Notes: generated by a model not told the origin, from the sequence alone. Counted from the stretch's first letter, positions 52,542 to 61,824 are shown. The stretch: DNA of 64,000 nucleotides from Comamonas piscis (GCF_014109725.1 NZ_CP058554.1:3968001-4032000), one strand, 5' to 3'. Program-made: numbers and translations.

Positions 52542-54652
52542 GCTGCCACCACCTCCGAGGATTGGCGGGCATCCGCCGTCATTTGCAACGCAGGCGCGCG
52601 GCGCACGATGCCATCGAGTTGGTAGATGCTGGCAACCACCGGATCTTGACCCGCAGGCGCCGATACCGCCATGTTGGTCTTGGTGCTGTTGGACAGCAGG
52701 TCCGCAGGCACCTGGCCTTGCGAGCCGGTGGCCACGGCCAGCACGTCTTGCGAGGAGTCAAAGTCCATGCCTGCAGCGTCCAGCAGATTGCCCAGCACGC
52801 GCAGCACCTTCCAACCGGGACGGGTATCGCCCAGCGGCTTGACCACGGCGTGGAAGCTCTGCACACGACCTTCGGCATTCACAAACGAGCCCGAGGTCTC
52901 GGTGAACGGCGCGATCGGCAGCATGACATCGGCGATGTCCATGTTCGCCTTGAAGGGGCTCAGGCTGACCACCATCTCGCAACCTTGCAGCGACTGGCTG
53001 CCAGCAGCCGTGTCGAATGCAGGTTCGCAGTTGAGCAAGATTGCTGCCTTGATGCCGCCGGCGAGCATCTCGCCCGCATGCATGCCATGGGCCTGGGGCA
53101 CAGCACCCACCCATTGTGCGCCCACGGTGTTGGCCGCTTCGGTGAGGAAGCCGACCGTTGCACCGGTTTGTGCGCCAATCCAGTTGGCAATCGACAGCAA
53201 GGTGCTGGCTTGTGCATGGTGCGCCACCGCATTGCCCAGCAAGATCGCCTTTTGCTCGCCGTTTTGCAGCGCGCGGGCGATCTCGATGGCCTCAGGCGTC
53301 ACCGTACCGGCATTGTTAGGCGCTTCCACACCCTTGGACTGGGCGAGGGCCGCTGCCACGGAGGACAGCGCATAGGCCCACTGCGCAGCAGGTGCGATCA
53401 CCTGGTGTGCCAGCGGAATGGCCAGATCAAAAGCCTGGGACTGGAGGGCGGTCACCACCGCGCCCTTGCGGGCAGCTTGGCGGATACGCTGGGCAAACAG
53501 CGGATGCTCCTTGCGCACATTCGAGCCCACGATCAAGACCGTGTTCAGGTCCGACAGCGAAGCGACCGAGCGGCCCAGCCAGCGCACACCGTCCGCCTTG
53601 GCGAAATCGGCATTGCGCAGGCGGTAGTCCACGTTCTGGCTGCCCAACGAGCGCAGCAGTTCACCGGACAGGAACAGCTCTTCGAGCGTGCTGTGCGGGC
53701 TGACCAGCGCACCCAGGGCGCTGGCGCCATGATCGCGCTGCACGCTCTTGATGCCATTGGCCACGTATTCCAGCGCAGCTTGCCAGCTCACTTCGAGCCA
53801 TTGACCGCCCTGCTTGATCATCGGCGCGGTCAGGCGCTCTTCACCGTTCAGCGCTTCGTAGGAGAAGCGGTCACGGTCGGCAATCCAGCATTCGTTGACG
53901 GCGTCGTTCTCGAAAGGCACAACGCGCATCACCTTGTTGTTCTTGACCTGGACGATCAAGTTGGCACCGGTGGAATCGTGTGGCGAGACCGACTTGCGGC
54001 GCGACAGCTCCCAGGTACGGGCGCTGAAGCGGAAAGGCTTGCTCGTGAGCGCGCCCACGGGGCAGATGTCGATCATGTTGCCCGACAGCTCGGAGTCCAC
54101 CGTATCGCCCACGACTGTGGTGATCTCGGCGTGCTCGCCGCGGTTGACCATGCCCAGCTCCATGATGCCCGAGACTTCTTGCCCGAAGCGCACGCAGCGG
54201 GTGCAGTGGATGCAACGGCTCATCTCTTCCATGGAGATCAGCGGGCCCACGTTCTTGTGGAACACCACACGCTTTTCTTCGTCGTAGCGCGAGCTGCTGG
54301 CACCGTAGCCGACTGCCAAGTCTTGCAACTGGCATTCACCGCCCTGGTCGCAGATGGGGCAATCCAGTGGGTGATTGATGAGCAGGAATTCCATCACCGA
54401 CTTCTGGGCCTTGATCGCCTTGTCCGAGGTGGTGCGCACGATCATGCCTTGCGTCACCGGCGTGGCGCAGGCCGGCATGGCCTTGGGCGCCTTCTCGACG
54501 TCCACCAGGCACATGCGGCAGTTCGCCGCGATCGACAGTTTCTTGTGGTAGCAGAAGTGAGGAATGTACTTGCCCGCCGCATCGGCCGCATGCATGACCA
54601 TGCTGCCTTCCGCGACCTCGACCTTCAGGCCGTCTATTTCAATTTCAACCAT
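52538..54652 (-). CDS. nuoG: NADH-quinone oxidoreductase subunit G
   Basis: A 704-residue iron-sulfur subunit of the hydrophilic arm. The 2Fe-2S cluster motif HFCYHKKLSIAANCRMCLVD (with MPACATPV), the His-ligated 4Fe-4S site (HPLDCPICDQGGECQLQD) and CIHCTRCVRF are present. The extra N7 cluster motif of E. coli and Thermus is missing (the segment reads WELSRRKSVSPHDSTGAN without cysteine), the state of mitochondrial and betaproteobacterial subunits. The C-terminal molybdopterin-oxidoreductase-like domain is shortened relative to E. coli (about 908 residues). Confidence 0.95.
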   Translation of the reverse strand: MVEIEIDGLKVEVAEGSMVMHAADAAGKYIPHFCYHKKLSIAANCRMCLVDVEKAPKAMPACATPVTQGMIVRTTSDKAIKAQKSVMEFLLINHPLDCPICDQGGECQLQDLAVGYGASSSRYDEEKRVVFHKNVGPLISMEEMSRCIHCTRCVRFGQEVSGIMELGMVNRGEHAEITTVVGDTVDSELSGNMIDICPVGALTSKPFRFSARTWELSRRKSVSPHDSTGANLIVQVKNNKVMRVVPFENDAVNECWIADRDRFSYEALNGEERLTAPMIKQGGQWLEVSWQAALEYVANGIKSVQRDHGASALGALVSPHSTLEELFLSGELLRSLGSQNVDYRLRNADFAKADGVRWLGRSVASLSDLNTVLIVGSNVRKEHPLFAQRIRQAARKGAVVTALQSQAFDLAIPLAHQVIAPAAQWAYALSSVAAALAQSKGVEAPNNAGTVTPEAIEIARALQNGEQKAILLGNAVAHHAQASTLLSIANWIGAQTGATVGFLTEAANTVGAQWVGAVPQAHGMHAGEMLAGGIKAAILLNCEPAFDTAAGSQSLQGCEMVVSLSPFKANMDIADVMLPIAPFTETSGSFVNAEGRVQSFHAVVKPLGDTRPGWKVLRVLGNLLDAAGMDFDSSQDVLAVATGSQGQVPADLLSNSTKTNMAVSAPAGQDPVVASIYQLDGIVRRAPALQMTADARQSSEVVAA

Positions 54653-54666
54653 ATGCTCACTCGCGA

Positions 54667-56022
54667 TCAGGAAGAAGCAGCGGTCTGCTTTTCAGCAGCG
54701 TTGATCTTTGCTTCGAATTCATGGCGGAAATGCTTGATCATGGCGCGTACCGGCATCGCAGCTGCATCGCCCAATGCGCAAATCGTGCGCCCCATGATGT
54801 TGCCGGCTACCGAGTCCAGCTTCTCCAGATCCTCGGGGCGGCCGTGGCCGTGCTGGATGCGGTCGACCATGCGCCACAGCCAGCCCGTGCCTTCACGGCA
54901 AGGGGTGCACTGTCCGCAGGATTCGTGCTGGTAGAAGTAGGACAGGCGCAGCAGGCTCTCGACCATGTCGCGCGAGTCGTCCATCACGATGACGGCACCC
55001 GAGCCCAGCATCGAGCCGGCCTTGGAGATGGAGTCATAGTCCATCGTGCAGGCCATCATGATGTCGGCAGGCAGTACGGGGGCCGACGATCCGCCAGGGA
55101 TCACGGCCTTGAGCTTGCGACCGGTGCGCACACCGCCCGCCAGCTCCAGCAAGGTGGAGAACGGCGTACCCATCGGCACTTCGTAGTTGCCGGGCTTGTT
55201 CACGTCACCGCTGACCGAGTAAATCTTGGTGCCGCCGTTGTTGGGCTTGCCGCATTCCAGGTAGGCCTGGCCACCGTTGCGGATGATCCAGGGAACGGCC
55301 GCAAAGGTTTCGGTGTTGTTGATCGTCGTGGGCTTGCCATACAGACCAAAGCTGGCCGGGAATGGTGGCTTGAAACGGGGCTGGCCCTTCTTGCCTTCGA
55401 GCGATTCGAGCAAGGCGGTTTCTTCGCCGCAGATGTAGGCGCCAAAACCATGGTGGGCATGCAGCTCGAAGCTGAAATTGCTGCCCATGATGTTGTCACC
55501 CAGGAAGCCGGCGGCACGCGCCTCTTCCAGTGCAGCTTCAAAGCGTTCGTAGACCTGGAAGATCTCGCCGTGGATGTAGTTGTAACCCAGCGAGATACCC
55601 ATCGCATACGCAGCAATCGCCATGCCTTCGATGACGATGTGCGGGTTGAACATCAGGATGTCGCGGTCCTTGCAGGTACCGGGCTCGCCCTCGTCCGAAT
55701 TGCACACCAGGTGCTTCTGGCCGGGGAAGTTGCGGGGCATGAAGCTCCACTTCAGACCGGTGGGGAAGCCTGCACCGCCGCGGCCACGCAGGCCGGACTC
55801 TTTCATCGTGGCAATGACCTGGTCCTGGGTCAGACCCTCGCCACCATCCTTGCCCAGCAGCTTGCGCAGGGCCTGGTAGCCGCCGCGTGCTTCGTAGTCC
55901 TTGATCGACCAGTTCGTGCCATCCAGACCTGCATAGATCTGGGGTTCGATGTGGCGGTCGTGGAAGCAGGTTTCCACGCCGGTGGCCTGGAACTGCGTCA
56001 AAATTTGAGCGGCTGTCGTCAC
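54667..56022 (-). CDS. nuoF: NADH-quinone oxidoreductase subunit F
   Basis: A 451-residue subunit that binds NADH and FMN and carries the N3 cluster. GLRGRGGAGFPTGLKWSFM is the FMN/NADH glycine-rich loop, CNSDEGEPGTCKDRD follows, GAYICGEETALLESLEGK is typical, and ESCGQCTPCREGTGW has three of the 4Fe-4S ligands. The start is GTG at 56022, which overlaps the nuoE stop as GTGA; a frame extending to 56091 is a shadow of nuoE. Confidence 0.95.
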   Translation of the reverse strand: MTTAAQILTQFQATGVETCFHDRHIEPQIYAGLDGTNWSIKDYEARGGYQALRKLLGKDGGEGLTQDQVIATMKESGLRGRGGAGFPTGLKWSFMPRNFPGQKHLVCNSDEGEPGTCKDRDILMFNPHIVIEGMAIAAYAMGISLGYNYIHGEIFQVYERFEAALEEARAAGFLGDNIMGSNFSFELHAHHGFGAYICGEETALLESLEGKKGQPRFKPPFPASFGLYGKPTTINNTETFAAVPWIIRNGGQAYLECGKPNNGGTKIYSVSGDVNKPGNYEVPMGTPFSTLLELAGGVRTGRKLKAVIPGGSSAPVLPADIMMACTMDYDSISKAGSMLGSGAVIVMDDSRDMVESLLRLSYFYQHESCGQCTPCREGTGWLWRMVDRIQHGHGRPEDLEKLDSVAGNIMGRTICALGDAAAMPVRAMIKHFRHEFEAKINAAEKQTAASS

Positions 56023-56510
56023 TGGGTGTCCTCCGCTGCGCGCAAGCCGGTCATGAGCTGATCGAGCTTTTCGTTGTCCATGAAACTGCACATGTGGCGG
56101 TCATTGACCAGCAGCACCGGTGCATCGGCGCAAGCGCCCAGGCATTCGGACTGCTCGATGGTGAACACGCCATCGGCGGTGGTATCACCCATCTTGATGC
56201 CCAGCTTGTCTTCCAGGTGCTTGAGCGCCTCGCGGCCACGGCGCAGCTGGCAAGGCAGGTTGGTGCACACGCTCAACTTGTACTTGCCCACCGGGTGCTG
56301 GTTGTACATGTTGTAGAAGGTGGTCACTTCATGCACGGCGATCTCGGGCATCTCCAGGTACTCGGCGATCACCGCCTCGCTCTCCTGGCTGACCCAGCCT
56401 TGCTCCTGCTGCACGATAGACAGGCAAGCCATGACGGCCGACTGCTTCTGCTCTGCCGGATACTTGGCAACTTCGCGGGCAAAGCGTGCTTTTGTTGCTT
56501 CGGTAATCAT
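56019..56510 (-). CDS. nuoE: NADH-quinone oxidoreductase subunit E
   Basis: A 163-residue thioredoxin-like subunit with the N1a 2Fe-2S cluster. The ligands lie in SVCTNLPCQLRRG (first pair) and SECLGACADAPVLLVND (second pair). TFYNMYNQHPVGKY is a family landmark. It overlaps nuoD by 4 bases (ATGA). Confidence 0.95.
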   Translation of the reverse strand: MITEATKARFAREVAKYPAEQKQSAVMACLSIVQQEQGWVSQESEAVIAEYLEMPEIAVHEVTTFYNMYNQHPVGKYKLSVCTNLPCQLRRGREALKHLEDKLGIKMGDTTADGVFTIEQSECLGACADAPVLLVNDRHMCSFMDNEKLDQLMTGLRAAEDTQ

Positions 56511-57760
56511 CGGTCAACGTCTCCAAACACGATGTCCAAGGTGCTCAGCACCATCACGGCATCGGCCAGCATGTGGCCACGGCTCATTTCATCGAGCGCC
56601 GAGAGATGCACAAATCCTGGTGGACGAATCTTCAGGCGGTAAGGCTTGTTGGCACCATCGCTGATCAGGTAGATGCCGAATTCGCCCTTGGGGTGTTCCA
56701 CCGATGCATAAGCCTCGCCCTCAGGCACTTTGAAGCCTTCGGTGAACAGCTTGAAGTGGTGGATCAGCTCTTCCATGTTGGACTTCATGGCTTCGCGATC
56801 GGGAGGTGCCACCTTGTGGTTGTCGGTGATGACCGGACCGGGGTTGGCACGCAACCAGTCCACGCACTGCTTGATGATGCGGTTGGACTCGCGCATCTCG
56901 GCGATGCGCACCAAGTAGCGGTCATAGCAGTCGCCGGTCTTGCCCACAGGGATGTCGAAATCCATGCGGTCATAGACTTCATAAGGCTGCGACTTGCGCA
57001 TGTCCCAGGCCAGGCCCGAGCCACGCAGCATCGGGCCGGTCAGGCCCAGGTTCATCGCGCGGTCGATATCGACCACGCCGATGCCCACATTGCGCTGCTT
57101 CCAGATGCGGTTGTCGGTCAGCAGGGTTTCGTATTCGTCCACGCACTTGGGGAAACGTGCGGTGAAGTCATCGATGAAGTCGATGAGCGAACCTTGGCGG
57201 TTGCGGTTCATCTGCTCGATGGCCTTGGCATTGCGCACCTTGCTGGCCTTGTACTGCGGCATGCTCTCGGGCAGATCGCGGTACACGCCACCTGGACGGA
57301 AGTAGGCTGCGTGCATGCGCGCGCCGGAGACGGCTTCGTACATGTCCATCAGGTCTTCACGTTCACGGAAGCTGTAGATCAGGATGGTGGAGCTGCCGCC
57401 GTCATTGCCCGAAGAGCCCAGCCACATCAGGTGGTTCATGACGCGGGTGATTTCGGAGAACATCACGCGGATGTATTGCGCGCGGATCGGCACTTCCAGG
57501 CCCAGCAGCTTTTCAATAGCCAAGCAGTAGGCGTGCTCGTTGCTCATCATCGAGCAGTAATCCAGCCGGTCCATATAGGGCAGCGACTGGATGAAGGTCT
57601 TGCTCTCCGCCAGCTTCTCGGTGGCGCGGTGCAGCAGACCGATATGCGGGTCTGCACGTTGCACCACTTCACCATCGAGCTCCAGCACCAAACGCAGCAC
57701 GCCGTGTGCTGCAGGATGCTGGGGACCGAAGTTGAGTGTGTAGTTTTTGATTTCAGCCAT
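56507..57760 (-). CDS. nuoD: NADH-quinone oxidoreductase subunit D
   Basis: A 417-residue subunit related to the large subunit of NiFe hydrogenases that forms the quinone-binding site with NuoB. LNFGPQHPAAHGVLRLVLEL carries the quinone-site histidine, HIGLLHRATEKLAE and YCSMMSNEHAYCLAIEKL follow, and the conserved end is PGFVHLSALDEMSRGHMLAD with VFGDVDR. The metal ligands of hydrogenases are absent as expected. It lies 27 bases after nuoC. Confidence 0.96.
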   Translation of the reverse strand: MAEIKNYTLNFGPQHPAAHGVLRLVLELDGEVVQRADPHIGLLHRATEKLAESKTFIQSLPYMDRLDYCSMMSNEHAYCLAIEKLLGLEVPIRAQYIRVMFSEITRVMNHLMWLGSSGNDGGSSTILIYSFREREDLMDMYEAVSGARMHAAYFRPGGVYRDLPESMPQYKASKVRNAKAIEQMNRNRQGSLIDFIDDFTARFPKCVDEYETLLTDNRIWKQRNVGIGVVDIDRAMNLGLTGPMLRGSGLAWDMRKSQPYEVYDRMDFDIPVGKTGDCYDRYLVRIAEMRESNRIIKQCVDWLRANPGPVITDNHKVAPPDREAMKSNMEELIHHFKLFTEGFKVPEGEAYASVEHPKGEFGIYLISDGANKPYRLKIRPPGFVHLSALDEMSRGHMLADAVMVLSTLDIVFGDVDR

Positions 57761-57787
57761 GGTTCTTCATCGTGAGGACAGAGCGCC

Positions 57788-58396
57788 TCAGTGCAGGCCT
57801 CCGTAATGGTCTTCACGAATAATGCGGGGCGTGATCTCGCGCGGCTCGATCGACACCGGCTCGTAGATCACCCGGCCTTGCTCGGCGTCGTAACGCATTT
57901 CCACATGGCCCGACAGCGGGAAATCCTTGCGGAAAGGGTGACCGATAAAGCCGTAATCCGTCAGGATGCGGCGCAGGTCGTCATGGCCTTCGAAGACGAT
58001 GCCAAACAGGTCAAAGGCTTCGCGCTCCAGCCAGTTGGCCGAGGCCCAGATCTGGCTGAGGGTGTCGAGCACCGGGAAATCATCGTCCTGGCAGAACACG
58101 CGCACACGCACGCGCTGATTCAGGCGGATCGACAGCAGGTGGGAGACCACGGCAAATCGCAGGCCATCGGTGCCCACATCCTTGTAGGCGGAGTAATCCA
58201 CGCCGCACAGGTCCATCAGCATCTCGAATTGGCATTCGGGCGCATCGCGCAGCAGCTGCATGGCCTGCAGGTAGTTGGCCGCCGAGACCTCCACGGTCAC
58301 TTCACCCAGTGCCAGGGTCACCGAGCGCGCCTTGTCACCCAGCACGCGGGCGATCGTCTCTTGCAGCACGCTAGGCTGTATCTGTTCAACACTCAT
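57788..58396 (-). CDS. nuoC: NADH-quinone oxidoreductase subunit C
   Basis: A 202-residue hydrophilic subunit linking NuoD to the iron-sulfur chain. The signature is ANWLEREAFDLFGIVFEGHDDLRRIL followed by GHPFRKDFPLSGHVE (segments NWLEREAFDLFGI and HPFRKDFPLSG). The start is the ATG at 58396; the longer frame to 58660 is a shadow of nuoB. It is a separate gene, not fused to nuoD as in E. coli. Confidence 0.95.
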   Translation of the reverse strand: MSVEQIQPSVLQETIARVLGDKARSVTLALGEVTVEVSAANYLQAMQLLRDAPECQFEMLMDLCGVDYSAYKDVGTDGLRFAVVSHLLSIRLNQRVRVRVFCQDDDFPVLDTLSQIWASANWLEREAFDLFGIVFEGHDDLRRILTDYGFIGHPFRKDFPLSGHVEMRYDAEQGRVIYEPVSIEPREITPRIIREDHYGGLH

Positions 58397-58404
58397 CACA
58401 ACTC

Positions 58405-58884
58405 CTAAGCGCGCGCAATGGTATGGGTGCGGCGGATTTTTTGCTGCAGCTGGATGATGCCGTAGATCAGCGCCTCTGCCGTGGGCGGGCAGCCGGGCAC
58501 GTACACATCCACGGGAACAATGCGGTCGCAGCCACGAACCACCGAGTAGCTGTAGTGGTAGTAACCACCACCGTTGGCGCAGGATCCCATCGAGATCACC
58601 CAACGCGGCTCGGCCATCTGGTCGTAGACCTTGCGCATGGCGGGCGCCATTTTGTTGCACAAGGTGCCAGCCACAATCATCAAGTCAGCCTGGCGGGGGC
58701 TGGCACGGAAGACTTCGGCGCCGAAACGGCCGATGTCGTAACGCGCAGCGGCCGCGTGCATCATTTCGACGGCGCAGCATGCCAAACCAAACGTCATGGG
58801 CCAGATCGACCCAGTCTTGGCCCAGTTCACCACCGAGTCATAGCTCGTGGTGACGAAGCCCTTCTCCAACACACCTTCAATCAT
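58405..58884 (-). CDS. nuoB: NADH-quinone oxidoreductase subunit B
   Basis: A 159-residue subunit with the terminal 4Fe-4S cluster N2, which reduces quinone. Ligands are the adjacent pair in TFGLACCAVEMMH, one in MGSCANGGGYYHYS and the last in VYVPGCPPTAEALIYG. It lies 8 bases upstream of nuoC and 22 after nuoA. Confidence 0.97.
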   Translation of the reverse strand: MIEGVLEKGFVTTSYDSVVNWAKTGSIWPMTFGLACCAVEMMHAAAARYDIGRFGAEVFRASPRQADLMIVAGTLCNKMAPAMRKVYDQMAEPRWVISMGSCANGGGYYHYSYSVVRGCDRIVPVDVYVPGCPPTAEALIYGIIQLQQKIRRTHTIARA

Positions 58885-58906
58885 CGTGTACCTTTTTGAT
58901 TTCCGG

Positions 58907-59266
58907 TTATTCCCAGGTCAGCGCGCCCTTTTTCCATTCATAGGCGAAACCCACCACCAGAATGGCCAAGAACACGAGAACCGCGATAAAACCAGGCATT
59001 CCCACTTCATGCAGCGAGACCGCCCATGGGAAGAGGAACGCAATTTCTAAGTCGAAGAGAATGAAAAGAATGGCGACGAGGTAGTAACGCACATCGAATT
59101 TCATGCGCGCGTCTTCAAAGGCCTCAAAGCCGCATTCGTAAGGGGAGTTTTTCGCCGCGTTCGGGCGATTCGGTCCGAGGATGTAGCCTATGACCAGGGG
59201 ACCCAGGCCAACGCCCGCTCCCACCAGGATAAACAAAAGGACCGGGAGGTATTGTTCGATGCTCAT
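58907..59266 (-). CDS. nuoA: NADH-quinone oxidoreductase subunit A
   Basis: A 119-residue three-helix membrane subunit; YECGFEAFEDARMKFDVRYY is the signature loop with the conserved cysteine at the quinone channel, and ILFDLEIAFLFPWAV forms helix 2. It is the first gene of the nuo operon. 73 bases separate it from tRNA-Leu, and a GCAGGAG-like site is not close to the start, so leader context is unremarkable. Confidence 0.95.
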   Translation of the reverse strand: MSIEQYLPVLLFILVGAGVGLGPLVIGYILGPNRPNAAKNSPYECGFEAFEDARMKFDVRYYLVAILFILFDLEIAFLFPWAVSLHEVGMPGFIAVLVFLAILVVGFAYEWKKGALTWE

Positions 59267-59339
59267 CTTGATGTCTACTCACCGCAGGAGCCAACCCAGG
59301 TAAGCACAAGACGCGACCCAGGCAGGCCTTTTATTGTGT

Positions 59340-59424
59340 TGGTGCCGTCGGCGAGACTCGAACTCGCACAGCTTTCGCCACTACCCCCTCAAGATAGCGT
59401 GTCTACCAATTTCACCACGACGGC
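59340..59424 (-). tRNA. tRNA-Leu (anticodon GAG)
   Basis: On the minus strand the 85-base gene starts GCCGTCG, paired with CGACGGC before an encoded CCA. The D arm reads GTGAAATTGGTAGACAC, the anticodon arm CTATC-TTGAGGG-GGTAG gives anticodon GAG, a long variable arm follows as in class II tRNAs, and the T arm is GCGAGTTCGAGTCTCGC. It lies between secG and nuoA, a placement conserved in betaproteobacteria. Confidence 0.97.
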
Positions 59425-59500
59425 TGATTTGACTTGACTGGCAAGCATCGATTGCTTTTGAAACAATCTGCTCACCAGACAGACTCAGATTCTACTCTGG

Positions 59501-59522
59501 AAAAACCCTGATCACAGGGTTT
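59501..59522 (-). terminator. terminator after secG
   Basis: On the minus strand AAACCCTG (59522-59515) pairs with CAGGGTTT (59510-59503) around a 4-base loop; the pairing T residues run on as TTTTT. It ends the qor-tpiA-secG transcript before tRNA-Leu. Confidence 0.8.
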
Positions 59523-59539
59523 CCATTCAAATAGTTGAG

Positions 59540-60007
59540 TTATTTGGCGGCTGGCTCAGCCGGTGCGGCAGGCGCCGCAGCAGGTACGGAGGCATCAGCA
59601 GCAGGGGCAGCCGGAGCAGCAGCAGGCACCGATGCATCCGCAGCCGGGGCTGCAGCAGGTGCAGCGGCAGGCGCTGGCGTGGAGGCGGGAGGAATCGTGG
59701 TATCCACAGGTGCGCTCGACTGGGGAATCGTCGCTGCCGGGCCTTCCAGCACGCTGCCTGCCGTGTTGGGACGGGCATTGCTCAGGTAAGCCAGACCCAG
59801 GGTCGTGACAAAGAACACCGCCGCCAGCACGCCGGTGCTGCGCGACAGGAAATTGGCGCTACCCGAGGCACCGAACAGGCTGCCTGCGCTGCTACCGCCA
59901 CCAAAGGCGGCGCCCGCGTCAGCACCCTTGCCATGCTGCACGAGCACCAGGCCAATCATGACCAATGCCGCCAGCATTTGAATCGTCAACAGAATCGTTA
60001 CCATCAT
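59540..60007 (-). CDS. secG: preprotein translocase subunit SecG
   Basis: A 155-residue accessory subunit of the SecYEG channel. The two helices are ILLTIQMLAALVMIGLVLVQ and STGVLAAVFFVTTLGLAYL, with GKGADAGAAFGGGSSAGSLF between, the SecG signature. The E. coli protein is about 110 residues; here an alanine/proline-rich tail of about 60 residues (APAAAPAAAPAADASVPAA, repeated) is added, probably disordered on the periplasmic side. ATG at 60007 or 60004. Confidence 0.94.
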   Translation of the reverse strand: MMVTILLTIQMLAALVMIGLVLVQHGKGADAGAAFGGGSSAGSLFGASGSANFLSRSTGVLAAVFFVTTLGLAYLSNARPNTAGSVLEGPAATIPQSSAPVDTTIPPASTPAPAAAPAAAPAADASVPAAAPAAPAADASVPAAAPAAPAEPAAK

Positions 60008-60050
60008 CTACCCTTTTATCAAAACTAGGTCGTTGCCTACTGCTTGCTTA

Positions 60051-60791
60051 TCAAACAGCGGCTGCAATAATCTTCAGAAAATCCTGGGCCTTCAGCGAGG
60101 CGCCACCGATCAATCCACCGTCAATATCGGGCTGCGCCAGCAGTTGCTCGGCGTTGCCCGCATTCATGCTGCCACCATACAGCACCTGCACCTTGGCGGC
60201 TTGCGTGCTGGCCGCTGCCAGTTGCGCGCGCAACACAGCATGCACGGCCTGCGCCTGCTCGGGGCTGGCGGTCTTGCCGGTACCAATCGCCCAAACCGGC
60301 TCATAGGCCACGACGATTTCCGTCACGCAGGCGCCCACGGTATGGATCACCGCCGCCAGTTGGCGCTTGACCACGGCCTCGGTCTGCCCGGCTTCGCGCT
60401 CGGCCAGAGTCTCGCCCACGCAGACAATCGGCGTGATGCCAGCGGCCAGCGCCTTTTGCGCCTTGGCTGCCACCAGCGCATCGGTCTCGCCATGGTACTG
60501 GCGGCGCTCGGAATGGCCGACCAGCGCATAGCGCACACCGCAATCCCGCAGCATCGGAGCCGACACCTCACCGGTATAGGCACCGGCATCGTGCGCCGAC
60601 ACATCCTGCGCTGCCAGCGCAATGGCAGAGCCTTGCAACAAGCCCTGCACCTGGCCGATATATACAGCAGGCACGGCCACGGCTACATCGCAGGCCGGTT
60701 GGCCCAGGCCTTGCAGCAGCTCGGCCAGCAAGGCCTGGTTGGCAGCGAGGCTGCCGTTCATTTTCCAGTTTCCAGCAATCAGTTTTTTCAC
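60051..60791 (-). CDS. tpiA: triosephosphate isomerase
   Basis: A 246-residue TIM barrel that interconverts dihydroxyacetone phosphate and glyceraldehyde 3-phosphate. The active-site residues are all visible: NWKMNGS (Asn and Lys), ALVGHSERR (His) and VVAYEPVWAIGTGK (Glu on loop 6). The C-terminus has LYGGSMNAGNAEQLL and DGGLIGGASLKAQDFLKI. It overlaps the upstream oxidoreductase gene by 4 bases and lies 43 bases before secG. Confidence 0.97.
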   Translation of the reverse strand: MKKLIAGNWKMNGSLAANQALLAELLQGLGQPACDVAVAVPAVYIGQVQGLLQGSAIALAAQDVSAHDAGAYTGEVSAPMLRDCGVRYALVGHSERRQYHGETDALVAAKAQKALAAGITPIVCVGETLAEREAGQTEAVVKRQLAAVIHTVGACVTEIVVAYEPVWAIGTGKTASPEQAQAVHAVLRAQLAAASTQAAKVQVLYGGSMNAGNAEQLLAQPDIDGGLIGGASLKAQDFLKIIAAAV

Positions 60792-61792
60792 AATAGATCC
60801 CAGGTCAGCACGATCTTGCCGATATGTTGGTTGGACTCCATCAGCGCATGCGCTTGGCTGGCATGCGCTGCGCTGAATTGGCTGTGGATGATGGGGCGCA
60901 CCTTGCCAGCAGCCAACAGCGGCCAGACCTTGGTCTGCAAGGCCTTGGCAATGGCCGCCTTGAAGGCCACCGGGCGCGGACGCAAGGTCGATCCGGTGAT
61001 CTGCAAACGGCGGCGCAGCACCAGGCCGGCATTGAACTCGGCCTTGATGCCGCCTTGCACAGCGATGATGACCAGGCGGCCATCTTCGGCCAGCGCCTCG
61101 ACCTCACGGGCCACATAGTCGCCCGCAACCATGTCCAAGATCACATCCACACCCTTGCCAGCGGTGATGCGCGCCACTTCGGCGACAAAATCCTGGCTGC
61201 GGTAGTTGATGGCCTCGTCGGCACCCAGCGCCAGGCAGGCCTGGCATTTTTCGTCGGAGCCTGCGGTCACGATCACCTTGGCACCAAAGGCCTTGGCCAG
61301 CTGGATGGCGGTCACGCCAATGCCACTGCTGCCGCCCTGGATCAGCAAGGTCTCGCCAGGCTGCAGCGCACCCCGGTCAAATACATTGCTCCAGACGGTG
61401 AAGAAGGTCTCGGGCAGGCAAGCCGCCTCCACATCCGTCAAACCTTCGGGCACCGGCAGGCACTGGGCGACGGGCGCTACGCAGTACTCTGCATAACCAC
61501 CACCCGCCACCAGCGCGCATACGCGGTCGCCCAGCTTCAGGCCCTGCTCGGCCATGGCCGCAGCATCGCCTGCCACCACCACACCCGCCACCTCCAGACC
61601 GGGAAGGTCCGAGGCACCCGGGGGCGGTGCGTAATGTCCTTTGCGCTGAATCACATCCGGGCGGTTCACACCACTGGCGACCACGCGAATGCACAGCTCA
61701 CCCTGCCCCGCTTGCGGCACAGGGCGCTCTCCCAGCTTCAATACCTGCGGATCACCAAAGGCGGTGATCTCGACTGCACGCATCTTGTCCAC
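60788..61792 (-). CDS. NAD(P)H quinone oxidoreductase, PIG3/QOR family
   Basis: A 334-residue zinc-independent MDR enzyme of the PIG3/quinone oxidoreductase type, which reduces quinones with NADPH. GVNRPDVIQRKGHYAPPPGA and LPGLEVAGVVV in the N-terminal domain, AACLPETFFTVWSNVF and LIQGGSSGIGVTAIQLAKAFG (nucleotide fold) are diagnostic; zinc ligands are absent. The GTG at 61792 has GAGGA 7 bases upstream; the ATG at 61783 is an alternative 9 bases in. It is the first gene of qor-tpiA-secG. Confidence 0.92.
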   Translation of the reverse strand: MDKMRAVEITAFGDPQVLKLGERPVPQAGQGELCIRVVASGVNRPDVIQRKGHYAPPPGASDLPGLEVAGVVVAGDAAAMAEQGLKLGDRVCALVAGGGYAEYCVAPVAQCLPVPEGLTDVEAACLPETFFTVWSNVFDRGALQPGETLLIQGGSSGIGVTAIQLAKAFGAKVIVTAGSDEKCQACLALGADEAINYRSQDFVAEVARITAGKGVDVILDMVAGDYVAREVEALAEDGRLVIIAVQGGIKAEFNAGLVLRRRLQITGSTLRPRPVAFKAAIAKALQTKVWPLLAAGKVRPIIHSQFSAAHASQAHALMESNQHIGKIVLTWDLL

Positions 61793-61824
61793 GCTTGTTT
61801 CCTCAGCAAATCACCATTCGCACG

